Shown here: positions 7,891 through 15,485 of the stretch, piece by piece
How positions within the stretch are numbered: the stretch's first letter is position 1
How the letters are laid out: each line of letters begins with the position of its first letter
Assembly: GCA_002308595.1 (NCBI GenBank)
Contig: DBWH01000034.1
Coordinates: 44,823-79,464 of the forward strand
DNA length: 34,642 bases
From: Mageeibacillus sp. UBA1243
GTDB lineage: Bacteria; Bacillota; Clostridia; UBA1212
Reading direction: 5' to 3'
Program-made: the position numbers and the translations under genes
The notes under the pieces: generated by a model
What the model saw: the letters and a program-made list of their open reading frames with translations, nothing else
What the model was told of the DNA's origin: nothing
The model's database searches: none

Positions 7891-7953
7891 AAAGCTGAAA
7901 AGCCCTGAGCCGGTTCTCAATTCTTCCGGCTCAGGGCTTCTCTTTACAGCTTT
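7891..7953. terminator. Strong bidirectional terminator
   Basis: GCCCTGAGCCGG (7902-7913) pairs perfectly with CCGGCTCAGGGC (7926-7937). A wider pair, AAAGCTG and CAGCTTT, flanks it, with A-rich and T-rich runs on the two sides. It lies between converging genes and suits both. Confidence 0.85.
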
Positions 7954-7959
7954 ATTCGT

Positions 7960-9036
7960 TTATCTTCTTTTCTTTCCCTTACCCTTTGACTTCTTTTTCT
8001 TCTTGCCCTTCTTGTCAACCATGATTGATACCACAACTATAGTTATAAGTATCACCGCGATGACGACGATAATGATTATCGTGTACGTTCTGAACCAGCC
8101 GCCTGTTGAGCCGCCGTCCTTCGGCATCACTGTCGCGGGGATTTCGGTTGAAGGCGCGGAGTCCGTCGGCGTCGGATTCGGGACGTCCGTCTCAGCCGGG
8201 CCCGTCGGCGTTTCACCGGCGCTTTCCGTCGGACTGCCTGTCGCAGGCGCCGTCGGAGTTTCAGGGCCCGGCGCGTTCGTCGGAGTCGGCGTCGGCTGCT
8301 CGGGCGTCGGCGTTTCCGCAGGCTCGGCAACCGTCACAGGTATGATCGACGAATAGGACATGGTCGTCTTATCTCCCTTGGTTGCCTCGATCGCAACGCA
8401 GTAGAAGTATGTGCCCGTCTTGTCATGTTTGAGCGCCAGGGCTTCCTTGTCGGCAGACGGGTTGTCCGTTATAGCTTTGATGTCAGAGATGACGCCCGTG
8501 GCGCTCTCATACCAGATTATCTTGTAGGTTGTATCGTCACGGCGCGTGAACGAAACGTTAACCGAAAAGTCCTCGCCTTTTGTCGCCGTGACCTTGGCGG
8601 GTACCTCGATCAAGGGGGCAGAAGGCGCTCCCTCATCGGCAATGTTTATATACGCCTCGCCCGTGGTGTGCTCGCCGCCCTGCTCCATGACAACGCAGTA
8701 GACGGTCGCGCCCGAAAGCTGTTTCAGAACGCCCTCGAAGTAGAGGCTCTTGCCGTCAGGAGACGTGCCGAAGCCCCCTTCCGAGCAGAAGACCCAGGGG
8801 TCGTTTTCGAAGTCTGCATTGTCGATGTCGTAGTCCTTGCCTTCAAACACAATATGCCACCTGAAGATCGCGTTTTCGTCGTCGGAATCGCACGAGTAGA
8901 AGGCGTCCGCATACTCGGGAAACACGTTGCTCTGGGGCTGCTTTGTAATCTCCGCAAAAGACGCGATGCAGAAAGCCGCTGCCGCAATGCAGAGAACCGT
9001 TGCCGAAAATATTATCTTAAACACAAATCTCTTCAT
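7960..9036 (-). CDS. Secreted, C-terminally membrane-anchored Ig-like surface protein
   Basis: This 358-residue protein begins with a signal peptide (basic MKRFVFK, a hydrophobic core, and likely cleavage after ASFA near residue 28). Two beta-rich Ig-like regions follow, about residues 30-132 and 138-238, then a Thr/Pro-rich linker of TPTP-type repeats (239-305). A single hydrophobic helix (about 314-340) and a very basic Lys/Arg tail complete the C-terminus. The topology is an extracellular stalked domain held in the membrane by its C-terminus. There is no LPXTG motif. GGAGG precedes the ATG. It is the last gene after the GH-like lipoprotein and the DUF1622 gene on the same strand. The ligand or function is not recognised. 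Confidence 0.75.
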   Translation of the reverse strand: MKRFVFKIIFSATVLCIAAAAFCIASFAEITKQPQSNVFPEYADAFYSCDSDDENAIFRWHIVFEGKDYDIDNADFENDPWVFCSEGGFGTSPDGKSLYFEGVLKQLSGATVYCVVMEQGGEHTTGEAYINIADEGAPSAPLIEVPAKVTATKGEDFSVNVSFTRRDDTTYKIIWYESATGVISDIKAITDNPSADKEALALKHDKTGTYFYCVAIEATKGDKTTMSYSSIIPVTVAEPAETPTPEQPTPTPTNAPGPETPTAPATGSPTESAGETPTGPAETDVPNPTPTDSAPSTEIPATVMPKDGGSTGGWFRTYTIIIIVVIAVILITIVVVSIMVDKKGKKKKKSKGKGKKRR

Positions 9037-9081
9037 AATAACCTCCGAATCAGTACAAAAACCCCTGAAAATCAGCGCGTT

Positions 9082-9477
9082 TCAGTCTTCGGAACCCTCG
9101 CTTTTGTCCTTTTTTCTCTTAAGACACCTTTTCTCGCGAAGCTCCGTAAACGCGTCTTTTTTGTGAATTCTTATCTCCCAGTGGATGAGGAAAGTCATCG
9201 CGGCCCTTATAAGTATAACTGCGCCGAGGATCAGAAGCTCCTTCCAGTCCCTCACGTAGACGGTCCTCAAAAGCTCTCCGCCGATCTTGAACTCAAGCGC
9301 CAATGCGATTCCCTGCGCAAGCTTCAGCCTTACGCCGATGTCCCTCCTGCAGAGGCAGAAGAGCGCCCTTCCGACCGAGAACACAAGGACAAGCGCACCG
9401 ATTATCTCGATTGCAAGAGCCGTGTACTTGGTTATGAGAAACACGTACTGTTCTATGTTTTCATATGCAGCTTCCAT
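9082..9477 (-). CDS. DUF1622 family membrane protein
   Basis: This is a 131-residue protein with hydrophobic segments at about residues 15-38, 57-75 and 80-97. The conserved DUF1622 pattern is visible: a helix ending in VGRALF, then RLKLAQGIALALEFKIGGE, then ELLILGAVILIRAAMTF. It ends in a charged Lys/Arg/Glu-rich tail. DUF1622 proteins are small inner-membrane proteins of unknown function. A GGGGTGATT ribosome site precedes the ATG, ten bases after the stop of the GH-like lipoprotein, so it is very likely cotranscribed with it. Confidence 0.75.
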   Translation of the reverse strand: MEAAYENIEQYVFLITKYTALAIEIIGALVLVFSVGRALFCLCRRDIGVRLKLAQGIALALEFKIGGELLRTVYVRDWKELLILGAVILIRAAMTFLIHWEIRIHKKDAFTELREKRCLKRKKDKSEGSED

Positions 9478-9486
9478 ATTGAGAAA

Positions 9487-11583
9487 TCACCCCTTAAACA
9501 CAAAGCAGAATCTTCCGCCGGGAGCGGCCTCGCCGTCTCTGTAGAGACTGAGGATGTTTCCTTCGGTATCGCCAAAGAGATTGTTGTCGGTCCATTTGTA
9601 CCCGAAAGATGCCGGAACGTTTCCGTCCGAGAGCCCGAGAGCGCTTCTTTCGACCCTGATCTGAATGATGTTCCTGTTGACGACAACGTCCGCGCTGCCG
9701 CAGCTTTCCCACGTCCAGCCGCCTTTTGAGCGCTCGACGAATGCCTTGCCGTCATTCGGGTTCAGCCTGTTTATAACAAACTCAAAACCCTCCCACGAGG
9801 CGCTGCTGTCGCCAATGTCAATGAGCAGCCTCATCCAGCCCTCATCGGTCGAAGGCGTGATCTCATTTGCGCATTCTGCGTAAAAATAGATATATTTGCT
9901 GTCGTATGCAGTCTTCACCGCCGCGACGTCGTTCCTTGCCGTGTCGCTCCTGTAAACCTTGCCGCCGTATGCTTTGGAGCCATTGAGTTTGCTCCTCTGG
10001 ATAGTGCTTCCGACGTACGTCTCGGTCGCGGGCACGTCGTTCCACTGCGAAATCCTTCCGAATACGTTTATGGTCTTCATCGGCGAAACAGCGGTCGTAT
10101 CGCTCACGCCCTTAAAGCGCCTCACGTTCTCGACAAGCTGATAGTAGTAATAATCCTTCATGACGCCAAGGGAAGGCTCGCAGTCGCGGCTGTACTCGGT
10201 GTCGTACTGGTCGACCATCGTGTTGGTGAGCGTCGTGTCGCCCGCCCAGGTCTCAGACCTTATCGCGACCCACTCATTCCATCCCGTCACGAAAATGAAC
10301 TCGGGGTCCTGCTTGATTGCGTAATCCCACTGCTGCTGGAAGTTAAGCCCGTAGAATTTTGAGTTTTCGATGTTCTTGTCAACGTTTATCGTTTCCCCGT
10401 TGTATTTATAGGTGTAGCTGTACTTGCCCTTGGTGTAGCTGCGGCCCATTACGTTGTAGCCGCTCATTGCCGTGATGCAGTTGCGCTTGTAGTCCGCGTT
10501 CTGGGCAACGCCGACGGTGATTTCCTCGACTTTTCCATTGGCGTCTTTATAGACCGCCTGAGGATAGATTGAGAGCCAGCCCCAGTAGGAGCTTGACCTT
10601 TCGTCACGGAAATAGGACGCGTCGTTTCTCTTGAAAGTGAAGAAGTTGTAGATTTCCCTGTCCTTTTTGCTCCCGGACGTATCGAGCGACTCGGGGTATG
10701 CGAGAATGAGGGGTTTTCCCTCCCAGTAGAACCAGGTATCCTGATAGAGTCCTTTTTTGTAGAGCTTGTCGTAAATGTCGTTAAGCTGGAATCCGGTGTC
10801 CTCGCCGGGGCCGAAATTGAGCATGAAAACGATGCCCGGAGCGTTGACGCCTTCCTTGCGCGCAGCCGAAAAGCCCTCGAAAAGAGCCATGTACGAGGTC
10901 TCCCACGTGTAGCGGCCGTTTGTGTTGTCAAGTATGATGCAGTCGATTCCCGCATCGGCAAGCAGCTCCGCGTGCTTCCTTATAACGTATTTGTCCGCCG
11001 TCGAATAGTAGTTGAAGACAGGTTCGTCCCAGAAGTGGTAGCCGCCCGTCTTCTTCCATGCAGGGTCGTTGTAGTGGTGCTTTGCCTTCTCGCGAGCCTC
11101 GTCGCTTTCAAGGGCGTTCATGATGGCCGTGACGTTCCTGATACCTGTCGATTTGGCGAGTTCCTCGTGCCAGGACGAGTAGAAAATTCCGACAAACTTC
11201 TCCTGATTTTTGGTCGAACCGACGGTTCCTTTAAGGAGACTCGACGAGTATTCAGAGCCCGCCGTGGAAACAGTCCTTCCGAGACCGTCAACGGCAATAT
11301 AATTCTGCGGATTGATTGCATCCACACTGCGCTCCGTTATAGGGTACGTAACCTCGATATCGTAGGCCTCATCGGGGCTTAAGACTTCGGGCGTCGGCTC
11401 CGGAGTTTCCGTCGGGGTCTCCGCGGGAGCTGTGTCTCTGGCGTCGGGTACACCTTCACTTCCGCCCTTTTCGGAGTTTTCCCCGCAGGCGGCGGCAGAT
11501 ATGAGCAAAGCCAGGGAAAGCATTATGAGAAGAAACCTTCCGAACACTTTTCCGCAGCTGCTTTTTGGCGTCTTGAGTACCAT
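9487..11583 (-). CDS. Lipoprotein glycoside hydrolase-like protein (GH71/GH99-like) with CBM9/DOMON-like C-terminus
   Basis: This is a 698-residue exported lipoprotein with a lipobox ending at Cys33 (ISAAAC) and a Pro/Thr/Glu linker (about 50-70). A large catalytic-type domain (about 105-540) shows VGIFYSSWHE, AGIDCIILDNTNGR and FIFVTGWNEWVAI, the pattern of GH71/GH99-like TIM barrels that act on glycans. The last 140 residues (AAVKTAYDSKYIYFYAECAN, then GFEFVINR) look like a CBM9 or DOMON-type beta-sandwich. The ATG at 11583 is preferred over the upstream start at 11670: the signal peptide begins there, AAGGA is nine bases upstream, and a perfect promoter lies between. Substrate specificity, for example mannan, is not readable. 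The first gene of a three-gene operon. Confidence 0.75.
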   Translation of the reverse strand: MVLKTPKSSCGKVFGRFLLIMLSLALLISAAACGENSEKGGSEGVPDARDTAPAETPTETPEPTPEVLSPDEAYDIEVTYPITERSVDAINPQNYIAVDGLGRTVSTAGSEYSSSLLKGTVGSTKNQEKFVGIFYSSWHEELAKSTGIRNVTAIMNALESDEAREKAKHHYNDPAWKKTGGYHFWDEPVFNYYSTADKYVIRKHAELLADAGIDCIILDNTNGRYTWETSYMALFEGFSAARKEGVNAPGIVFMLNFGPGEDTGFQLNDIYDKLYKKGLYQDTWFYWEGKPLILAYPESLDTSGSKKDREIYNFFTFKRNDASYFRDERSSSYWGWLSIYPQAVYKDANGKVEEITVGVAQNADYKRNCITAMSGYNVMGRSYTKGKYSYTYKYNGETINVDKNIENSKFYGLNFQQQWDYAIKQDPEFIFVTGWNEWVAIRSETWAGDTTLTNTMVDQYDTEYSRDCEPSLGVMKDYYYYQLVENVRRFKGVSDTTAVSPMKTINVFGRISQWNDVPATETYVGSTIQRSKLNGSKAYGGKVYRSDTARNDVAAVKTAYDSKYIYFYAECANEITPSTDEGWMRLLIDIGDSSASWEGFEFVINRLNPNDGKAFVERSKGGWTWESCGSADVVVNRNIIQIRVERSALGLSDGNVPASFGYKWTDNNLFGDTEGNILSLYRDGEAAPGGRFCFVFKG

Positions 11584-11620
11584 TTTATGCAATCCTTTCC
11601 GATCGGATTTATACATTGAC

Positions 11621-11649
11621 ATTATAAAAAAAGGGAGCGACGATTTCAA
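11621..11649 (-). promoter_or_regulatory. Promoter for the GH-like lipoprotein operon
   Basis: On the reverse strand, TTGAAA (11644-11649) and a perfect TATAAT (11621-11626) are separated by 17 bases, about 40 bases before the ATG at 11583. Confidence 0.75.
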
Positions 11650-11670
11650 CCGGAACCGCCCATTATTCAA

Positions 11671-11699
11671 TTGGTTTTTAAAGCGTTTTATGATAAAAT
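11671..11699 (+). promoter_or_regulatory. Promoter for the CotH-kinase surface protein
   Basis: TTGGTT (11671-11676) and TAAAAT (11694-11699) are separated by 17 bases, with the ATG 32 bases further on. It is back to back with the promoter of the lipoprotein operon, the two -35 boxes lying 21 bases apart, which would allow coordinated control. Confidence 0.6.
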
Positions 11700-11731
11700 C
11701 CCAAACGAATTACTTAACACAGGAGAAACCG

Positions 11732-13843
11732 ATGGCATTTGATAAAAAATCCGGAAACAACATACTGAAGTTCTTAACGGTACTGCTGGCAATGGTCGCC
11801 GCAATACTTCTCATTTTCATGATCGCAAAAAGCTGCCAAAACGGCACTGCCGAATCGCCAAGTGAAACAACTCCGGGCGCAACAGATTCTTCGGGAAACA
11901 CTCCTGAAGGTGCAGGAAGTCCGACGCCTCAGGGCACGGGCGATTTAAATCCGACGCCTGATAATCCGACACCTGAAAATCCTACTCCGACAAACGGTCC
12001 CACGGAGGTTCCGACAAACGTTCCGGGCCTTACCGAAACCGACTATCTCTCAATGCCCCTTAAGGCTCCCGCAAAGGAAGGCGGCACGCTCGTGATTTCG
12101 GAGGTCATGTCCTCTAACACGAAATACCTTGCCGTGGGCGGCGAATATCACGACTGGATTGAAATCGCCAATATCTCCTCTTCACCCGTCAACCTTTCAG
12201 GCTATACTCTCTCTGACCGCAAGTCAAAGCCTGACAAATTCAAGCTTCCGAACAAGACTCTTCAGCCCGGAGAGTACGTTATAATCTACTGTTCGGGGCT
12301 CACTTCCGAGTACCACGCACCATTCAAAATCTCAGCTTCAGGCGAGGCTCTTTACATATTCAAGGACGGAAACGCTGTCGATTTCGTAGCGGTGCCGGGC
12401 GACATAGGCTCCGACAACACGTACGCAAGATACGGCAGCGAATGGATCTATTCGGTTAAACCTACACCGGGAGGCGCCAATGCGGCGGGACGCTACAGAA
12501 GGCTGGCGGCGCCGACCGCAAACATAGCTTCAGGGTGCTACACAGACACGATTAAGGTGACCTTGGCGGGTGAAGGAAAGATTTATTACACGACAGACGG
12601 ATCTGCGCCCTCCTCAAAGTCCAAAGCCTACACGGGTCCCATCGAAATAACCAAGCCGACGTCTTTAAGAGTCGTCAGCGTCCGCGACGGCGAGACGGGT
12701 GCTGAGTCTGATTTTACCTACGTTGTCGATAAAACAGCTTCAAAGCTCCCTGTTCTTAACATTGCCGTTGACATGAATCTTCTTACGGGCGAAAACGGTG
12801 TGTTTGCGGATATAAGCGAGCCTTTCATCGGAACAGAGGCACCCATTCTTGCGACACTCATCGAGGACGGCGAGGAGAAGTTCTCCGTGCCATGCGGCTT
12901 TAAGCTCAACGGAAACGACAGCAGAAAAGGCGAAAAGAAGAGCTTCAGGCTCCGCTTCAAATCAACCTACGGACCCAGCAAGCTTAACTATAAAGTGTTT
13001 GACAACCTTGAGATTGACTCGTTCGAGTCGCTCATTCTCCGCGGCGGAAGCGAGGACTTCAAGCGCTCAATGATACGCGACGAGCTCTGCGCGGATGCTT
13101 TTGACGGTCTCACGGCTCTTAACGTTCAGGCTTCAAAGGCCGTCGTGCTTTACATTGGCGGTGAGTACTGGGGCATCTACTTCATCAGGGAGCGAATCAA
13201 CGAAGACTACGTCGAGGAACATTACGGCGCTGATGCCGACAAGGTTGAGCTTGTCGAAAGCAACCTTTTCGTGACGGCGGGCGAGTCCAAGGACTTCAAC
13301 TCGCTTGTGAGCTATTGCAAGAATCACGACCTCAACGTTGAGGAATATTTCAACTACGTGAAAGAGCGCGTTGACCTTAACGGTCTCATCGACTGGTTCA
13401 TCTGCCGCTCGTACGTCGGCGACCACGACATCGGCAACGCGAGAATGTTCAAGGCGGCAGATTACGACAACGTCTGGCACTACATCTGCTTTGACCTTGA
13501 CTGGTCGTTCCTTGTCGACAGGGTTAACGAGGACACCTTCAAGTGGTACGTAAACAATTCAAACGACGAGATTTTCAAGGCCCTTTTCAAAACCTCACGC
13601 TTTAAGAAGATGATCCTTGACAGGTTCGAGGAGCTAAAGAAAGGCGCCCTCTCTGACGCCAATATACTCGCCATGATCGACAAGTACGAAGCAATCATCG
13701 AAAGCGACATCGAGCGCGACAGGATTCGCTGGGGAACGTCTTACACGTCCTGGAAATCGCAGGTAAACGACCTCAGGAAGTTTATAACGTCGGGAAGACT
13801 TGCCGCCTACGAGAAAAACCTCAAGGCATACCTCGGCGGTTAA
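11732..13843 (+). CDS. Surface protein with lamin-tail, chitobiase-like and CotH kinase domains
   Basis: This is a 703-residue protein with an N-terminal membrane anchor (about residues 10-35) and a Thr/Pro linker (about 40-100). A lamin-tail domain (about 118-230) is recognised by VISEVMSSNTKY, DWIEIANIS and GYTLSDR. A chitobiase C-terminal-like beta domain follows (about 255-325; YYTTDGSAPSS). The CotH kinase domain (about 330-690) has CGFKLNGNDSR, SFRLRF, LRGGSEDFKRSMIRDEL, YWGIYFIRERI and CFDLDWSF. CotH proteins are atypical protein kinases, known from spore coats and widespread in secreted proteins. The ATG at 11732 follows AGGAG and its own promoter; the long upstream extension of the frame runs antisense through the neighbour and is not used. 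Likely displayed outside the cell. Confidence 0.88.
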   Translation: MAFDKKSGNNILKFLTVLLAMVAAILLIFMIAKSCQNGTAESPSETTPGATDSSGNTPEGAGSPTPQGTGDLNPTPDNPTPENPTPTNGPTEVPTNVPGLTETDYLSMPLKAPAKEGGTLVISEVMSSNTKYLAVGGEYHDWIEIANISSSPVNLSGYTLSDRKSKPDKFKLPNKTLQPGEYVIIYCSGLTSEYHAPFKISASGEALYIFKDGNAVDFVAVPGDIGSDNTYARYGSEWIYSVKPTPGGANAAGRYRRLAAPTANIASGCYTDTIKVTLAGEGKIYYTTDGSAPSSKSKAYTGPIEITKPTSLRVVSVRDGETGAESDFTYVVDKTASKLPVLNIAVDMNLLTGENGVFADISEPFIGTEAPILATLIEDGEEKFSVPCGFKLNGNDSRKGEKKSFRLRFKSTYGPSKLNYKVFDNLEIDSFESLILRGGSEDFKRSMIRDELCADAFDGLTALNVQASKAVVLYIGGEYWGIYFIRERINEDYVEEHYGADADKVELVESNLFVTAGESKDFNSLVSYCKNHDLNVEEYFNYVKERVDLNGLIDWFICRSYVGDHDIGNARMFKAADYDNVWHYICFDLDWSFLVDRVNEDTFKWYVNNSNDEIFKALFKTSRFKKMILDRFEELKKGALSDANILAMIDKYEAIIESDIERDRIRWGTSYTSWKSQVNDLRKFITSGRLAAYEKNLKAYLGG

Positions 13844-13862
13844 AACTGCTCTGATTTAACGG

Positions 13863-13905
13863 AAAAACCGGTGCCCTCACAATCGCTTCAGGAGCACCGG
13901 TTTTT
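13863..13905. terminator. Bidirectional terminator
   Basis: AAAAACCGGTGC (13863-13874) pairs perfectly with GCACCGGTTTTT (13894-13905), giving a T run on either strand. It separates the CotH-kinase gene from the converging sugar-isomerase operon. Confidence 0.88.
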
Positions 13906-13924
13906 CATATAAGCTTTAACTTAT

Positions 13925-14650
13925 TCAGCCGTCGACTTTCTTAAGCCAGTCAATGCATCTCTTTACGACTGCAAGTCCGTCAGGGTCCTCGTTTTCGGCC
14001 TCAACTATCATCTTGAAGCCGAGCTCCTTGGCTTTTTTGAGGACGTCAAGGACAGGCGCCTTGCCCTCGCCGAGAGCCGTCGGGATACCGCCCTTAAGAC
14101 CGTCTCTTAAGTGGATGACTTCGATTCTGTCCTTTAAGCGCTCAAGCGTTGCGATAGGATCGAGGTCTGCGTTGTAGACCCAGTACGTGTCAATCTCAAA
14201 GAGCATGTTGGTGCGCTTTTCGAGCTCCGTGTGAACGACCCCGCCCTCGCTGTTCGGGAAGAACTCGGACGAGTGGTTGTGGTAGTGGAGCTTGATGCCG
14301 TTTTCGAGAAGCTTCGGCTGGGCAAAGTTCATGATGTCGATGAAGCGGTCGATCTTGGCGTTTGTCGAAAAATCGTCGCCCGGGATGATGAAGTTCCCGC
14401 AGCCGATTCCCTTGTGAAAGCGGATAGTCTCGTCAATATTTTCCGGAAGGAGCATGCCGGTACCGCAGTGGGTCGCGTATGCCTTGAGGCCGTACTCGTC
14501 GAGCATAGCCTTTATCTGAACGTCCGTATAACCGAAAAATCCGGCAAATTCGACGAATTCATAACCCATCTCCGCAACCTTTTTGAGTGTGCCGGGGAGA
14601 TCGTTACCTGTAAAATCCCTTACGCTGTAAAGCTGAAGACCGTAGTCCAT
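13925..14650 (-). CDS. Sugar phosphate isomerase/epimerase, AP-endonuclease-2 TIM barrel
   Basis: This is a 241-residue protein of the xylose-isomerase-like TIM barrel family (PF01261). It starts with QLYSVRDF and has the metal-site-like elements EFAGFFGY, KLHYHNHSSEF (two His), EIDTYWVYNAD and a C-terminal MIVEAENEDPDG with a probable catalytic Glu. Such enzymes interconvert or epimerise sugars and cyclitols in the cytoplasm with a divalent metal. GGAGG precedes the ATG, and the gene starts 12 bases after the SGNH hydrolase stop. It is the last gene of a carbohydrate operon. The substrate cannot be assigned from sequence. Confidence 0.88.
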   Translation of the reverse strand: MDYGLQLYSVRDFTGNDLPGTLKKVAEMGYEFVEFAGFFGYTDVQIKAMLDEYGLKAYATHCGTGMLLPENIDETIRFHKGIGCGNFIIPGDDFSTNAKIDRFIDIMNFAQPKLLENGIKLHYHNHSSEFFPNSEGGVVHTELEKRTNMLFEIDTYWVYNADLDPIATLERLKDRIEVIHLRDGLKGGIPTALGEGKAPVLDVLKKAKELGFKMIVEAENEDPDGLAVVKRCIDWLKKVDG

Positions 14651-14662
14651 TTTGTGCCTCCG

Positions 14663-15460
14663 TTATTCGCAATATTTCCAGGGGGTTCCGATGAATCCCG
14701 ACTGGTTGAATTTTTCCATGTTGTGGCGTACGATGTAGTCGATGTAGGAGCCGATCATCTTGGCAATAATGTAATAGCCCGCCGAGTTGAGGTGGCCGCC
14801 CGTCCAGAAAAGCTTGCGGTGCTCGTTGTCGAAAGCCGGTCCGTATTTTCTGAGGTCGATGACGTACGTGTTCGTAAAGTAGTTTGCAAGGTCGATCATG
14901 AGCTGCTCGTGCGCGTCGTGTCTTGCCTTGATGTCAGCCGGGAAGGACTCGTCCTCGCGGGGCATGGTTACAAGGAAGAAAACCGCGTCGGGCTGGATGC
15001 GCTTGTACTCCTGGATGATCTTGGCGTAGTGGCCGCAGAAGGTGTCCGCGTTCCTGTGGTAGTCCTCGTTGATATCGCCAACGGACCCCACCGCCTGTCC
15101 GAGACCGTCAAGGTCGTTGCAGCCGAGCGCAATAATATATGCCTGACCTGCCTTGGATTTGTCCCAGCAGCCGTTTGCGGCGGCCCAACCGTTCATATAC
15201 TCGCTGGCGGTCATGCCTCCCCTTGAGAAATTGAGAACGTTTGTACCGCTCATTCTCGCAAGGTACTGGCCCCATGAGATGTCGAAAATGTCGTGGTAAC
15301 CCCTCGGGCATCCGACGTCCATCGACTCGAGCTCACCCGAAGCAAGGGAGTCGCCGACAACGACAATCTGCCTGAAAATGCTTGTAAATCCGCCGTCGTC
15401 CTTGATTATGTCAAGAGGCTTTTCCTCAGGATCTCTTGAAAAAATCTGCTTAAAATCCAT
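14663..15460 (-). CDS. SGNH/GDSL-type hydrolase (esterase-like)
   Basis: This is a 265-residue protein with the block I motif VVGDSLASG (Ser38), a block II Gly in SRGGMTASEY, block III GCNDLDG with Asn, and a terminal His in TGGHLNSAG. SGNH proteins are mostly esterases, for example sugar deacetylases. The usual DxxH catalytic Asp is replaced by Thr here (TGGH), so the enzyme would have to work as a Ser-His dyad or take an acid from elsewhere. No signal peptide is visible, so the site of action is probably the cytoplasm. AAAGGA precedes the ATG. It lies between the large F5/8 lipoprotein and the sugar isomerase in one operon, suggesting deacylation of an imported sugar. Confidence 0.85.
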   Translation of the reverse strand: MDFKQIFSRDPEEKPLDIIKDDGGFTSIFRQIVVVGDSLASGELESMDVGCPRGYHDIFDISWGQYLARMSGTNVLNFSRGGMTASEYMNGWAAANGCWDKSKAGQAYIIALGCNDLDGLGQAVGSVGDINEDYHRNADTFCGHYAKIIQEYKRIQPDAVFFLVTMPREDESFPADIKARHDAHEQLMIDLANYFTNTYVIDLRKYGPAFDNEHRKLFWTGGHLNSAGYYIIAKMIGSYIDYIVRHNMEKFNQSGFIGTPWKYCE

Positions 15461-15485
15461 AGTTTTATCCTTTCCGGAATGAAAT

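Noticed and set aside
7960..9036. Sortase-anchored protein.
   Set aside because: The C-terminal helix and basic tail look like a sorting signal, but no LPXTG-like motif precedes them.
8425..9729. Open frame of 434 codons on the + strand across three genes.
   Set aside because: It runs antisense to the Ig-like, DUF1622 and GH-like genes, which have good starts. Its product shows no recognisable domain.
14231..15226. Open frame of 331 codons on the + strand.
   Set aside because: It is antisense to the isomerase and SGNH hydrolase genes, both supported by motifs and GGAGG-type sites.
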